From: Paenibacillus lemnae
GTDB lineage: Bacteria > Bacillota > Bacilli > Paenibacillales > Paenibacillaceae
DNA: 64,000 nt
Assembly (NCBI RefSeq): GCF_012933385.1
Contig: NZ_JABBPN010000001.1
Coordinates: forward strand, 186,001-250,000
Direction: 5' to 3'
The notes below the pieces were generated by a model that was not told where the DNA came from, searched no databases, and saw nothing but the letters and a program-made list of their open reading frames with translations. How positions within the stretch are numbered: the stretch's first letter is position 1; every line of letters starts with the position of its first letter. Shown here in pieces: positions 25,084-32,782 of the stretch. The translations under genes and the position numbers were made by a program.

Positions 25084-26877
25084 ATGTGGCTAAAGAAAAG
25101 TCTGCTGACAAAATTACTGCTTGGCATGCTTGTATGCGCGATGATCCCGCTGAGTGTATCGATTATCATCTCTTACCGGACGACGACAAGTTCCGTGCAG
25201 AGCCAGATTGCGGATATCAATCGGCAGGCGATGGACAGCAGCACCTATTATCTGCAGCGCTATCTGGATAATCTGGATCAGATCACGCTGTCTTTTTATT
25301 TTGACCCCGTGATGATGGGTTATTTAAGATCTCCTTCGCCGCCGGACTATGCGGAAAGGCTGTATATATCCAACCAGGTCTATACCATCTCCAAGGAGCG
25401 TCCGGAGTTTCGGGCGGTACGCTTTTCGAGTGCGCATACGGGGGAAGTGTACACCAACTCGGCGTTCCTGCGTTTGGGAGAGGGGTACACCTCCGGAACC
25501 GGGTCCACGCCGGAGAATGACCCGGAAGGGTGGGGGGAGACTTACGGCTACGAAGTCGTATCCATGAACGGGGAACGGCTGCTTGCATTTCACAAGCCCA
25601 TTATTGATTATCCAAGGACCACGCTGTTAGGTGTGCTGACGATGTATATCGGATCCGATGAACTGGAGCAGCTGGTGCGGTCCGGGGCGGCATCAGAGGG
25701 AGAGCAGGTTTTTCTGATGATTCGTAAAGACCGGCAGCTGCTGTATTCCTCCGATGGCTCAGTGACATCTGAACAAGAAGCGCAAGCCGCTGCGGCTGCC
25801 GGAAGCGGAGCACGCGGTGCTCTCAGGGCGGAGTGGAAGGGTCAGCCGGGTGTTATGGTGCATGTAAGCAATGATTATAAAGGCATGCCGCTGACTTTGG
25901 TCAAGTTCATTCCTTCCGCAGTGATGAATGAAGCGGCTGACCGGAGTCTTCGGCAGTCCCTCGTCATTCCGTTGATTATGACAGCTCTGGTGCTGATCTG
26001 TTCATTTTTGCTGTCGTATATGTTCATGTCTCCGATTAAGAGGCTTGTCCGAAGTATTGCCCAGGTTCAATCGGGAAACTTTGATATGCAGCCTATTCCT
26101 GCACGGCAGGATGAGCTTGGTGTGCTGGAGCACCGTTTTCAGGCCATGATCCGGGGTCTGGATGATTTGATGAACCGGGAGTACCGCCACCGTCTGGAAC
26201 TGACGACGGCCCGGCTGAAAATGCTGCAGGCCCAGATCAATCCCCATTTTTTATATAATTCGCTGCAGTCTATTGGAACGCTGGCTTTGCGGCAGGGCGC
26301 CCATGATGTGAACGACAAGATTGCCGAACTGGGCTTCATCTTGCGTTACAGCATGGATATAAGCACGGAAACTGTACCTTTGAAAAAAGAGATTGAGCAT
26401 ATTGAGCATTACATGTCCCTGCAGCTGGGGAGATTTAAAAATCGTCTGTCATATACAATGTCCTGTGCGCCGGATGCCCTCCATATTCCTGTTCCCAAAA
26501 TGATTCTTCAGCCGCTCGTCGAAAACAGCATCATTCACGGGATCGAGCGGGGCCATGGTTCGGGAAGCATTCATATCAGCATTGAGCTTCATCAGGAGCT
26601 GATCATCCGGGTCATGGACAATGGAAAGGGAATGACCAGGGAAACCATCGAGAGCATTCGCAGGGAATATGGCGGAAGGCACCGGACTGCAGGCAAGGAA
26701 ACCGGCATCGGGCTGATCAATGTGCTGGAACGGCTGCGCCTGCGGTACGAAGGGGGATTTGGTTGGGACATCCGCAGCACCCCTTATGAAGAGACGGTGA
26801 TTCAGCTCTGCATTCCGCAGGAGTACCTCTGGGAAGAAGCGTTGTCCTCAGGGAAAAGGGAGGAGGAATCAGCATGA
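25084..26877 (+). CDS. YesM-type sensor histidine kinase
   Basis: 597 aa from ATG 25084 with AGGAGG upstream. TM1 ~10-30 (LLLGMLVCAMIPLSVSIII), an extracellular sensing domain ~31-290, TM2 ~295-315, then a HAMP segment (SPIKRLVRSIAQVQSGNFDM). The histidine is His388 in QAQINPHFLYNSLQSI, the His_kinase/LytS class. The ATPase domain has PLVENSIIHGIERG and DNGKGM, GIGLINVLERL. Its stop overlaps the response-regulator start by 4 nt (ATGA). Such pairs usually control neighbouring carbohydrate importers, here the operon just upstream. Confidence 0.92.
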   Translation: MWLKKSLLTKLLLGMLVCAMIPLSVSIIISYRTTTSSVQSQIADINRQAMDSSTYYLQRYLDNLDQITLSFYFDPVMMGYLRSPSPPDYAERLYISNQVYTISKERPEFRAVRFSSAHTGEVYTNSAFLRLGEGYTSGTGSTPENDPEGWGETYGYEVVSMNGERLLAFHKPIIDYPRTTLLGVLTMYIGSDELEQLVRSGAASEGEQVFLMIRKDRQLLYSSDGSVTSEQEAQAAAAAGSGARGALRAEWKGQPGVMVHVSNDYKGMPLTLVKFIPSAVMNEAADRSLRQSLVIPLIMTALVLICSFLLSYMFMSPIKRLVRSIAQVQSGNFDMQPIPARQDELGVLEHRFQAMIRGLDDLMNREYRHRLELTTARLKMLQAQINPHFLYNSLQSIGTLALRQGAHDVNDKIAELGFILRYSMDISTETVPLKKEIEHIEHYMSLQLGRFKNRLSYTMSCAPDALHIPVPKMILQPLVENSIIHGIERGHGSGSIHISIELHQELIIRVMDNGKGMTRETIESIRREYGGRHRTAGKETGIGLINVLERLRLRYEGGFGWDIRSTPYEETVIQLCIPQEYLWEEALSSGKREEESA

Positions 26878-28451
26878 AGGTATTGATTGTAGATGATGAG
26901 GAACATGTTCGGGAAGCGATCGAGCTGTCCATAGACTGGCAACAGTACGGCATTACGCAGCGGTTGATGGCTGGTGACGGCATGGAAGCGATGAAGCTGA
27001 TGCGTGAGCACCGTCCTGCAGTGATTTTTTGTGATATGAGTATGCCCCGGATGGATGGAACCGAACTGCTTCAAAGGCTTCGGGAGGAGAACGGGGATGT
27101 GCAGGTGATTGTCATCAGCGGCCATGATGATTTTCGTTATACCCAGGCAGCGATACGTGCGTGGGGTGTCGACTATTTGCTGAAGCCATTCCGCAAGAGC
27201 GATCTGGAGCGTGCACTGGCCAAGGCGGTTTCCGTCTGGGAGGAGAAGCAGTCCAGCCGCTCGGGCCGCCGGGAAACTGCCTATCGAATGAAGCAGGTGG
27301 ATGCCCTGCTGGAGGAGCAGCGGCTGGCCGCTTATTTGAAAGGCGAGATTCCGTATCATGAAGGAATTCGCAGTCTTCTGAACAGCCTTGGCCGCCTGGA
27401 AGAGGGTGTTCGGATAACGCTGATTCTGCCGCGCAACCGGACCGAGATCGTGAACCGGCGTTTCGACGGGGACGCCGAGCTGTTTGTATTCGCAGTGCAT
27501 AACATCGCACAAGAAGTGCTGACTTCCTGCGGAGCCTATTCCTTCTGCCGGCTGGACTCCCATCAATGGGTGCTGCTGATGTCAGAAGGTACCCGGAGCC
27601 TGCCGGCGTCAGGGTCGCATATAACCATCCGGGCATTATCCGATGCCTGGAGGAGAACACTCGGCTTGACCGTATTTACAGGGTCTGCGGAGGAAGAAGC
27701 GTTGGTGGAGCATCTGCCCAGGGCATTGAGCGAAGCCAGAATCTCTCTGCTGAACTCCCCGGTTCTGGATTCTGGTGCAGTCCCGGCTGAGAGGAGTCCC
27801 GTTCTTCGTTTGTCTGATCAACAGGTTCTGCTGGAAGCGGCATTGCATAGCGGGAACAAAGCCTATGCAGCTGAGCTGATCGGATCGTTTGTAAGGTCTA
27901 TCCGTGAACGGGGAAGTCTGACGCTGAAGGAGCTGCAGGCGTACACCATGGAAGGGAATCTGCTGCTTGATCATGCCAGCCGTCTGCATCATGGGGGTCA
28001 GAGCAGGGCGGATTTGCAGCTGCCGCTGTGGATCTGCGACCTGGAAGAGTGGGAGCGCTTGCAGCTGCAGCAGTGGTGGCGCCTCATGGAAGAGTCGGGC
28101 AGTGAAAGCACGGGTACCCGGAGTGTGGAATCCATGCGGGATTATATGAATCAGCACTATCAGGAAGACATCTCTTTATCGAGCCTTTCCGAACGTTTTC
28201 ATTTCAGTCCGCAGTACATCTCGAAGAAATTTAAAGAGATGTACAATACAACGGTGGTTACCTATCTGACAGAGCTCCGGATGGAGAAGGCGATGTCTCT
28301 GCTGATGCATACCGGCATGCCGGTAAGTGAGATATCCGAACGGCTGGGATTTGCCGATGAGAACTATTTTGGCAAAGTATTCAAGAAGCATACCGGCTGT
28401 TCGCCTGTACAGTACCGGAAGCAGGGGCAGCAGAAGGGGGCAGTGACATGA
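26874..28451 (+). CDS. YesN-type response regulator with AraC DNA-binding domain
   Basis: 525 aa. Receiver domain 1-120 with acidic DDE at the N-terminus, phospho-acceptor Asp54 (FCDMSMPRMDG) and the conserved Lys in YLLKPF. A ~270-residue middle region of uncertain fold follows. The C-terminus carries two AraC helix-turn-helices (ISLSSLSERFHFSPQYISKKFKEMYN, MPVSEISERLGFADENYFGKVFKKHTG) ending SPVQYRK. Overlaps its kinase and the following binding-protein gene by 4 nt each, so the three proteins are made together. Confidence 0.92.
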   Translation: MKVLIVDDEEHVREAIELSIDWQQYGITQRLMAGDGMEAMKLMREHRPAVIFCDMSMPRMDGTELLQRLREENGDVQVIVISGHDDFRYTQAAIRAWGVDYLLKPFRKSDLERALAKAVSVWEEKQSSRSGRRETAYRMKQVDALLEEQRLAAYLKGEIPYHEGIRSLLNSLGRLEEGVRITLILPRNRTEIVNRRFDGDAELFVFAVHNIAQEVLTSCGAYSFCRLDSHQWVLLMSEGTRSLPASGSHITIRALSDAWRRTLGLTVFTGSAEEEALVEHLPRALSEARISLLNSPVLDSGAVPAERSPVLRLSDQQVLLEAALHSGNKAYAAELIGSFVRSIRERGSLTLKELQAYTMEGNLLLDHASRLHHGGQSRADLQLPLWICDLEEWERLQLQQWWRLMEESGSESTGTRSVESMRDYMNQHYQEDISLSSLSERFHFSPQYISKKFKEMYNTTVVTYLTELRMEKAMSLLMHTGMPVSEISERLGFADENYFGKVFKKHTGCSPVQYRKQGQQKGAVT

Positions 28452-29767
28452 GCAAAACCTGGCGGGCCTTCCTTCTGGCCGCTCTGCTTGTGCTGGCAGC
28501 CGGGAGTTATCTCGTGATGGGATCAGGAGATCGGGAAGATGACTACCAGTCTACAGCTGCCCCGGTTGAACCGGAGAGCAAGACGACCATCCGTCTGCTT
28601 CAATTCAAGGTGGAAATTACGGAGCAGGTTCTGGCCATGGCGGAGGATTACATGCGTGAGCACCCTGATGTGATCATTGATGCCCAGGTATTAAAGGATT
28701 ACGATACAACGCTGATCACCCGATTTGCGGCAGGAGAGGCACCGGATATTTTCTCCATCAAATCGTTTACCGATATGCAGGACTGGTCTCCGCGGCTGGC
28801 AGATCTCTCCGGTGAACCCTGGATGTCTAAGGTGGCGCCCGCTGCCGTGCAGGGGATGACGGTGGACGGGAAGAAGCTGGGGTTCCCGATCTCTTTTGAA
28901 GGATATGGATTTATTTATAACAAGGATCTATTCGCCAAGGCTGGCATTGAGCAGGTACCCAGGACACTCAGCGAACTCAAGCAGGCCAATCAGAAATTGA
29001 AAGGGGCCGGAATTTCCTCGTACACCGAAGGCTACAAGGAGTGGTGGATCCTGGGCCAGCATCTGTTAAATCTGCCATTTGCCTACGAGAGGGATCCGAT
29101 TTCAACCATTCAGCGCCTGAACCAGGGCGAGACGACGGTGGACGGTCTTGCGTACATGAACGGATTTTTTGATGTGCTCGATATGACGGCAGATTTCGGT
29201 AAAGGAAGGGACTCCACGCTGATTAGTTATGACGATCAGGTATCTGATTTTGCCACAGGCAAGTCCGCCATGATGCAGCAGGGGGTATGGACGATTGAGA
29301 CCATCACCAAGATCAATCCGCAGATTCGAATGGGGATGTTCGCCATTCCGCTCAGTGAGAACCCGTTGGAAACGAAGCTTCCTGTAGGTGTGCCGGGCTA
29401 TTATGTGCTGAACAAAAACTCGCCTCATCTGGAGGAGAGCAAGCAGTTCCTGAATTGGCTGCATGAGAACGGACAGAAATACCTGGTCGATTCGTTCAAG
29501 AGCATTCCCGCTTTTACGGATCTGAAGACGGAAAACCTCGGGCCGCTGGCCGCGGATCTTGATGGGTATGTGAAGCGAGGCGAGATCATTCCATGGGCGC
29601 ATGCGCTGTGGCCATCAGGCGCTAACCCCGAGCTCGCCAAGCCGCTACAGGCCTATGTGGGCGGCGGAATAGACCGCAAACAGACGCTTCACCGGCTGCA
29701 GCAGGTTTGGGAAACCCAGGTGAGCCGCTCCTTGTCAGCTCCTGCCCGAGAGGAAGGGCCGCCATGA
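28448..29767 (+). CDS. Extracellular solute-binding protein without lipobox, part of the sensor operon
   Basis: 439 aa; ATG overlaps the response-regulator stop by 4 nt. N-terminal hydrophobic segment AFLLAALLVLAAGSYLVMG is followed by GSGDREDD with no Cys, so it is either membrane-anchored or cleaved and released, unlike the importer's lipoprotein at 21754. The mature part is family-1 solute-binding: ITEQVLAMAEDYMREHPDV, EAPDIFSIKS, GFPISFEGYGFIYNKDLFAKAGI and a C-terminal KQFLNWLHENGQKYL. Its place after the kinase/regulator suggests a ligand-sensing accessory to the kinase instead of transport (inference). Confidence 0.8.
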   Translation: MSKTWRAFLLAALLVLAAGSYLVMGSGDREDDYQSTAAPVEPESKTTIRLLQFKVEITEQVLAMAEDYMREHPDVIIDAQVLKDYDTTLITRFAAGEAPDIFSIKSFTDMQDWSPRLADLSGEPWMSKVAPAAVQGMTVDGKKLGFPISFEGYGFIYNKDLFAKAGIEQVPRTLSELKQANQKLKGAGISSYTEGYKEWWILGQHLLNLPFAYERDPISTIQRLNQGETTVDGLAYMNGFFDVLDMTADFGKGRDSTLISYDDQVSDFATGKSAMMQQGVWTIETITKINPQIRMGMFAIPLSENPLETKLPVGVPGYYVLNKNSPHLEESKQFLNWLHENGQKYLVDSFKSIPAFTDLKTENLGPLAADLDGYVKRGEIIPWAHALWPSGANPELAKPLQAYVGGGIDRKQTLHRLQQVWETQVSRSLSAPAREEGPP

Positions 29768-29776
29768 AGATCAGTA

Positions 29777-29820
29777 CACTCTGTCACCGGAGGTATCGGT
29801 GGAAGCAGAGTGTTCTTTGC
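29777..29820 (+). terminator. Terminator of the three-component sensor operon
   Basis: Stem CACTCTG..CACCG / CGGTG..CAGAGTG with a GAGGTAT loop and a weak T-rich tail (TTCTTTGCTT). Confidence 0.6.
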
Positions 29821-29824
29821 TTAT

Positions 29825-29862
29825 AATATTCCTTTACAGGAATATTCCTGTTATGGTATATT
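29825..29862 (+). promoter_or_regulatory. Promoter with ArsR-type operator
   Basis: A -35 TTTACA (29833-29838) and -10 TATATT (29857-29862) spaced by 18 nt. They overlap the perfect inverted repeat AATATTCCT (29825-29833) - TTAC - AGGAATATT (29838-29846), and AGGAATATTCCT at 29838-29849 is itself a palindrome. Overlap with the -35 fits autorepression by the ArsR protein encoded next. Confidence 0.7.
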
Positions 29863-29908
29863 CGGTGTGAGAAAAGGAAATTTGCGGAAAGTGGTGATGT
29901 GACGTGTT

Positions 29909-30268
29909 GTGTTGCATACAGGCTGTAAGACGATGATGGACACGGCAGCACTAAGCGCACTTTCGGAGCCTAAACGCCAGCAGATCGTGGAGCTTTTGGC
30001 AGAGGGGCCTTTAACGGTGGGCGAGATTGCGGAGACCCTGTGCCTTAGGCAGCCTCAGACATCCAAGCATCTGCGGGTTCTGCTGGAAGCTGGCATCGTG
30101 AACGTTCGGGCAGAGGCCAACCGCCGCAGCTATTCTCTTCGGCCAGAACCGTTCCAGGCCATGGATCATTGGCTGAATGCCTTTCGGAACCTATGGATGG
30201 AGCGGCTTGACAACCTAGATCATTACCTTCAGCAGCTGCAAAGCAAGGATAAGAAGCAGGATCGATAA
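29909..30268 (+). CDS. ArsR family regulator (SdpR-like)
   Basis: 119 aa from GTG 29909; ATG at 29933 or 29936 is equally possible and gives a more usual N-terminus. Winged helix: LSEPKRQQIVELLAEGPLTVGEIAETLCLRQPQTSKHLRVLLEAGIVNVRAEANRRSYSLRPE. No metal-binding CxC motif is present (single Cys in ETLCLR), so it belongs to the metal-independent group commonly paired with an AHSA1/SRPBCC gene, as here. Likely represses its own operon through the inverted repeat at 29825-29849. Confidence 0.88.
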   Translation: MLHTGCKTMMDTAALSALSEPKRQQIVELLAEGPLTVGEIAETLCLRQPQTSKHLRVLLEAGIVNVRAEANRRSYSLRPEPFQAMDHWLNAFRNLWMERLDNLDHYLQQLQSKDKKQDR

Positions 30269-30290
30269 CGGATGTTCAAGGAGGATATTC

Positions 30291-30803
30291 ATGATGTCAA
30301 ATCAAACTATGGTCAAAGTGGAAGGCAATGAACTTATTCTGGAGCGTGTATTTCAGGCACCGAGAGAGCTCGTGTTCAAAATGTTTTCAGAGGCGGAGCA
30401 TCTGAAGCACTGGTGGGGTCCGCGAGGCTGGGAGCTGACAAAGTGTGATGTGGATTTCCGTCCGGGAGGCGTATGGCATTACTGCATGAAATGTATGGAT
30501 CCGAATCAGGGTGATTTTTACGGTTTCGAATCCTGGGGCAAAGGGGTGTATCAGGAGATCCATGAACCGCAGGAGTTCGTATACATTGATTATTTCTCGG
30601 ACGCACAGGGCAATGAATCGAAAGAAATGCCGGCTACCCTCTGTACAATGACATTTATCGAAGAAGACGGAGCGACACGTCTCATTAACCGCTCCAAATA
30701 CGATGAGCCGGAACAGCTTCAAAAGCTGCTCGAAATGGGCATGGAACAGGGAACACGGGAGACCTGGGATCGTCTGGACGAATACCTGCAGACCCAGGTA
30801 TAG
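30291..30803 (+). CDS. SRPBCC/AHSA1 domain protein
   Basis: 170 aa, start ATG 30291 or 30294 after AAGGAGG. START-like fold: LERVFQAPRELVFKMFSEAEHLKHWWGPRGWE, CDVDFRPGGVWHYCMK, GKGVYQEIHEPQEFVYIDYFSD, and a C-terminal QGTRETWDRLDEYL. The pairing of an ArsR gene with this family is very common in Bacillales; ligand unknown. Operon of two genes closed by a terminator. Confidence 0.88.
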   Translation: MMSNQTMVKVEGNELILERVFQAPRELVFKMFSEAEHLKHWWGPRGWELTKCDVDFRPGGVWHYCMKCMDPNQGDFYGFESWGKGVYQEIHEPQEFVYIDYFSDAQGNESKEMPATLCTMTFIEEDGATRLINRSKYDEPEQLQKLLEMGMEQGTRETWDRLDEYLQTQV

Positions 30804-30825
30804 ACAGAATGCTTCCACATATAAC

Positions 30826-30869
30826 AAAGGACTCAACCCCGTCGCCAGGCAGGGTTGAGTCCTTTTTTT
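30826..30869 (+). terminator. Terminator of the ArsR-SRPBCC operon
   Basis: 14-bp stem AAAGGACTCAACCC / GGGTTGAGTCCTTT followed by T-run. Possibly bidirectional with the converging lipid kinase gene. Confidence 0.9.
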
Positions 30870-30886
30870 GTGCTTTGCGGCTGACC

Positions 30887-31789
30887 TTATTCGGAGGATA
30901 TTTCTTCCTCCGGGACGATCACTTCCACTAGCCGGGACATAATGTTCATCTCAATCGGCAGAGGGGGACCTTCTTCACCATCCACATTCGTTTTTACAGG
31001 TTCTGGGGAGGTTACGGTCACCTTCTTGGCTGTGAAATAGATCACGTCCTTATGATTTTTCAAGCTGCCGAACAGCAGGGAAATACTGGCTGTTACGGTA
31101 TTGAACAGACCCAGATCCTTGACGATAAAGCAGTGCAGCAGGCCGTCATCCACGGAGGCTTCGGGCGCGAGCTTCTCAAATCCGCCGACCGAATTGGTCA
31201 GCGCAGCGAGAAACAGCGGGGATTCGCCTTCCCATACCTGATCATCATACGCGATTGTCATAGGAATCGAGTGGTTGCCTACAAGCTCTTTCAGGCCTTC
31301 TTTTATGTAAGCGAACGAACCGAACCGGGATTTGTCCTCCGAGGTGACAGCAGACAGGGATTCGGCAAGGGAGCCGGCGGCTACGACATTGACGAACAGC
31401 TGATCATTGAGCCTGCCCAGATCCACTTTTCTGACGTTTGTGGACGCCAGGGTCTGAATGGCCTCTTCTGGATCTAAAGGAATATGGAGCGCACGTGCGA
31501 AGTCATTGACGGTTCCAAGCGGCACAATACCGAGCTTAGGCCGATGATCTCGATCGATAATTCCATTGATGGTCTCATGAAGGGTGCCGTCCCCGCCGAT
31601 CGATACGACCAGGTCAAAGCAATCGTCACATGCGGCAATGCAGAAGTGGGTCGCATCCAGTTCCTTGGCGGTTTCTTTTATGATGACATCAAAGCCTTGA
31701 TCCAGCAATAAGGCTTCCACCGTTTGGACATGTTTCAAAGCTTCCTCTTTCCCGGATGAAGGATTTATAATAATCATGGCCTGCTTCAT
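30887..31789 (-). CDS. Diacylglycerol kinase family lipid kinase (DgkB/YegS-like)
   Basis: 300 aa from ATG 31789 (GAGAGGA upstream); GTG 31795 lies too near the RBS. DAGK catalytic domain: IIINPSSGKEEALK near the start and the nucleotide-binding VSIGGDGTLHETINGI with GIVPLGTVNDFARAL. The rest is the YegS-type beta-sandwich (FVNVVAAGSLAE, VDDGLLHCFIVKD, VTVTSPEPVKTNVDGEEGPPLP). Soluble kinases of this family recycle diacylglycerol; the exact lipid is not readable from sequence. Confidence 0.88.
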   Translation of the reverse strand: MKQAMIIINPSSGKEEALKHVQTVEALLLDQGFDVIIKETAKELDATHFCIAACDDCFDLVVSIGGDGTLHETINGIIDRDHRPKLGIVPLGTVNDFARALHIPLDPEEAIQTLASTNVRKVDLGRLNDQLFVNVVAAGSLAESLSAVTSEDKSRFGSFAYIKEGLKELVGNHSIPMTIAYDDQVWEGESPLFLAALTNSVGGFEKLAPEASVDDGLLHCFIVKDLGLFNTVTASISLLFGSLKNHKDVIYFTAKKVTVTSPEPVKTNVDGEEGPPLPIEMNIMSRLVEVIVPEEEISSE

Positions 31790-31950
31790 AAACACACATT
31801 CCTCTCTATTGCGGGTGATATGTATTCATTACCCGGATTCCGGGTGTTTGATGAGATCTTTTTTTTGCTGGCTAAATAAATATGGATGCAGGAAGGGCCC
31901 GTCAGTGATATGATGGATGCAAAACCATTAATAAGAAGAGGTGGCATCAT

Positions 31951-32691
31951 TTGATAGGTAGAAGCGGGAATCCAACCTTAAATGAGAGTACGTTCGAGCG
32001 GGATCATTCCTATACCGGGGAAAAACGCATGACGATTGACGGCACGGTACACAGGACCTTGATTACGCTTGTTCTGCTGCTGGCAGGAGCCTTCAGCTCC
32101 TGGAAAATGTATTTTGAAGGACAGAATGTATTTCCCTATGCAATTGGCGGGTTAGTCGTTGGACTGATTCTAGCTCTTATTATTTCTTTCGTGCCTAAAA
32201 CTGCGCCTTATCTGGTGCCATTCTACGCAGTCGCGGAAGGGCTGTTCCTGGGTGCTCTTTCAGCCAATTATGAGTACGCCTACGATGGAATCACCCTGCA
32301 GGCAGCGCTGCTGACCATGGGTGTTTTCGTGGCTCTGCTCCTGGTATACAGACTGCGGATCGTCAAGGTGACCGAAAACTTCAAGCTGGGTGTTATTGCT
32401 GCAACTGGGGGAATCGCCCTGGTGTACCTGCTGAGCTTTGTGCTTGGGTTCTTCGGGATTACCGTTCCCTTTCTGCACGAAAGCAGCCCGATTGGTATCG
32501 GGATCTCGATCGTCATTGTCATTGTGGCTGCGCTGAATCTGGTTCTGGATTTCGACTTCATCGAAAACGGAGCACAGCAGGGTGCGCCTAAGTATATGGA
32601 ATGGTATGGTGCGTTCGGTCTCGTGGTGACGTTAGTATGGCTGTACATCGAGATGCTGCGTCTGCTTTCCAAAATCTTCAGCCGTGACTAG
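31951..32691 (+). CDS. Bax inhibitor-1/YccA family membrane protein
   Basis: 246 aa from TTG 31951 after AGAGGTGG. Cytosolic N-terminus, then seven hydrophobic segments: TLITLVLLLAGAFSSWKMYF, YAIGGLVVGLILALIISFVP, LVPFYAVAEGLFLGALS, LLTMGVFVALLLVYRL and others. BI-1 marks are AEGLFLGA and the late acidic LDFDFIENGAQQGAPKYMEWYGAFGLVVTLVWLYIEMLRLL. BsYetJ of this family is a pH-gated calcium leak channel. Monocistronic with terminator. Confidence 0.88.
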   Translation: MIGRSGNPTLNESTFERDHSYTGEKRMTIDGTVHRTLITLVLLLAGAFSSWKMYFEGQNVFPYAIGGLVVGLILALIISFVPKTAPYLVPFYAVAEGLFLGALSANYEYAYDGITLQAALLTMGVFVALLLVYRLRIVKVTENFKLGVIAATGGIALVYLLSFVLGFFGITVPFLHESSPIGIGISIVIVIVAALNLVLDFDFIENGAQQGAPKYMEWYGAFGLVVTLVWLYIEMLRLLSKIFSRD

Positions 32692-32718
32692 ATGACTAAC
32701 GTATGGGTCAAAGAATAA

Positions 32719-32769
32719 AGGCATGATCGTGCCGGGATGATCTCCCGGACAGTATCATGTCTTTTTTTC
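32719..32769 (+). terminator. Terminator between the BI-1 gene and the GGDEF-EAL gene
   Basis: Outer stem GGCATGAT/ATCATGTC, inner stem CCGGGA/TCCCGG, followed by T7; usable from both sides by the converging genes. Confidence 0.8.
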
Positions 32770-32782
32770 ATTGGAACGATGA

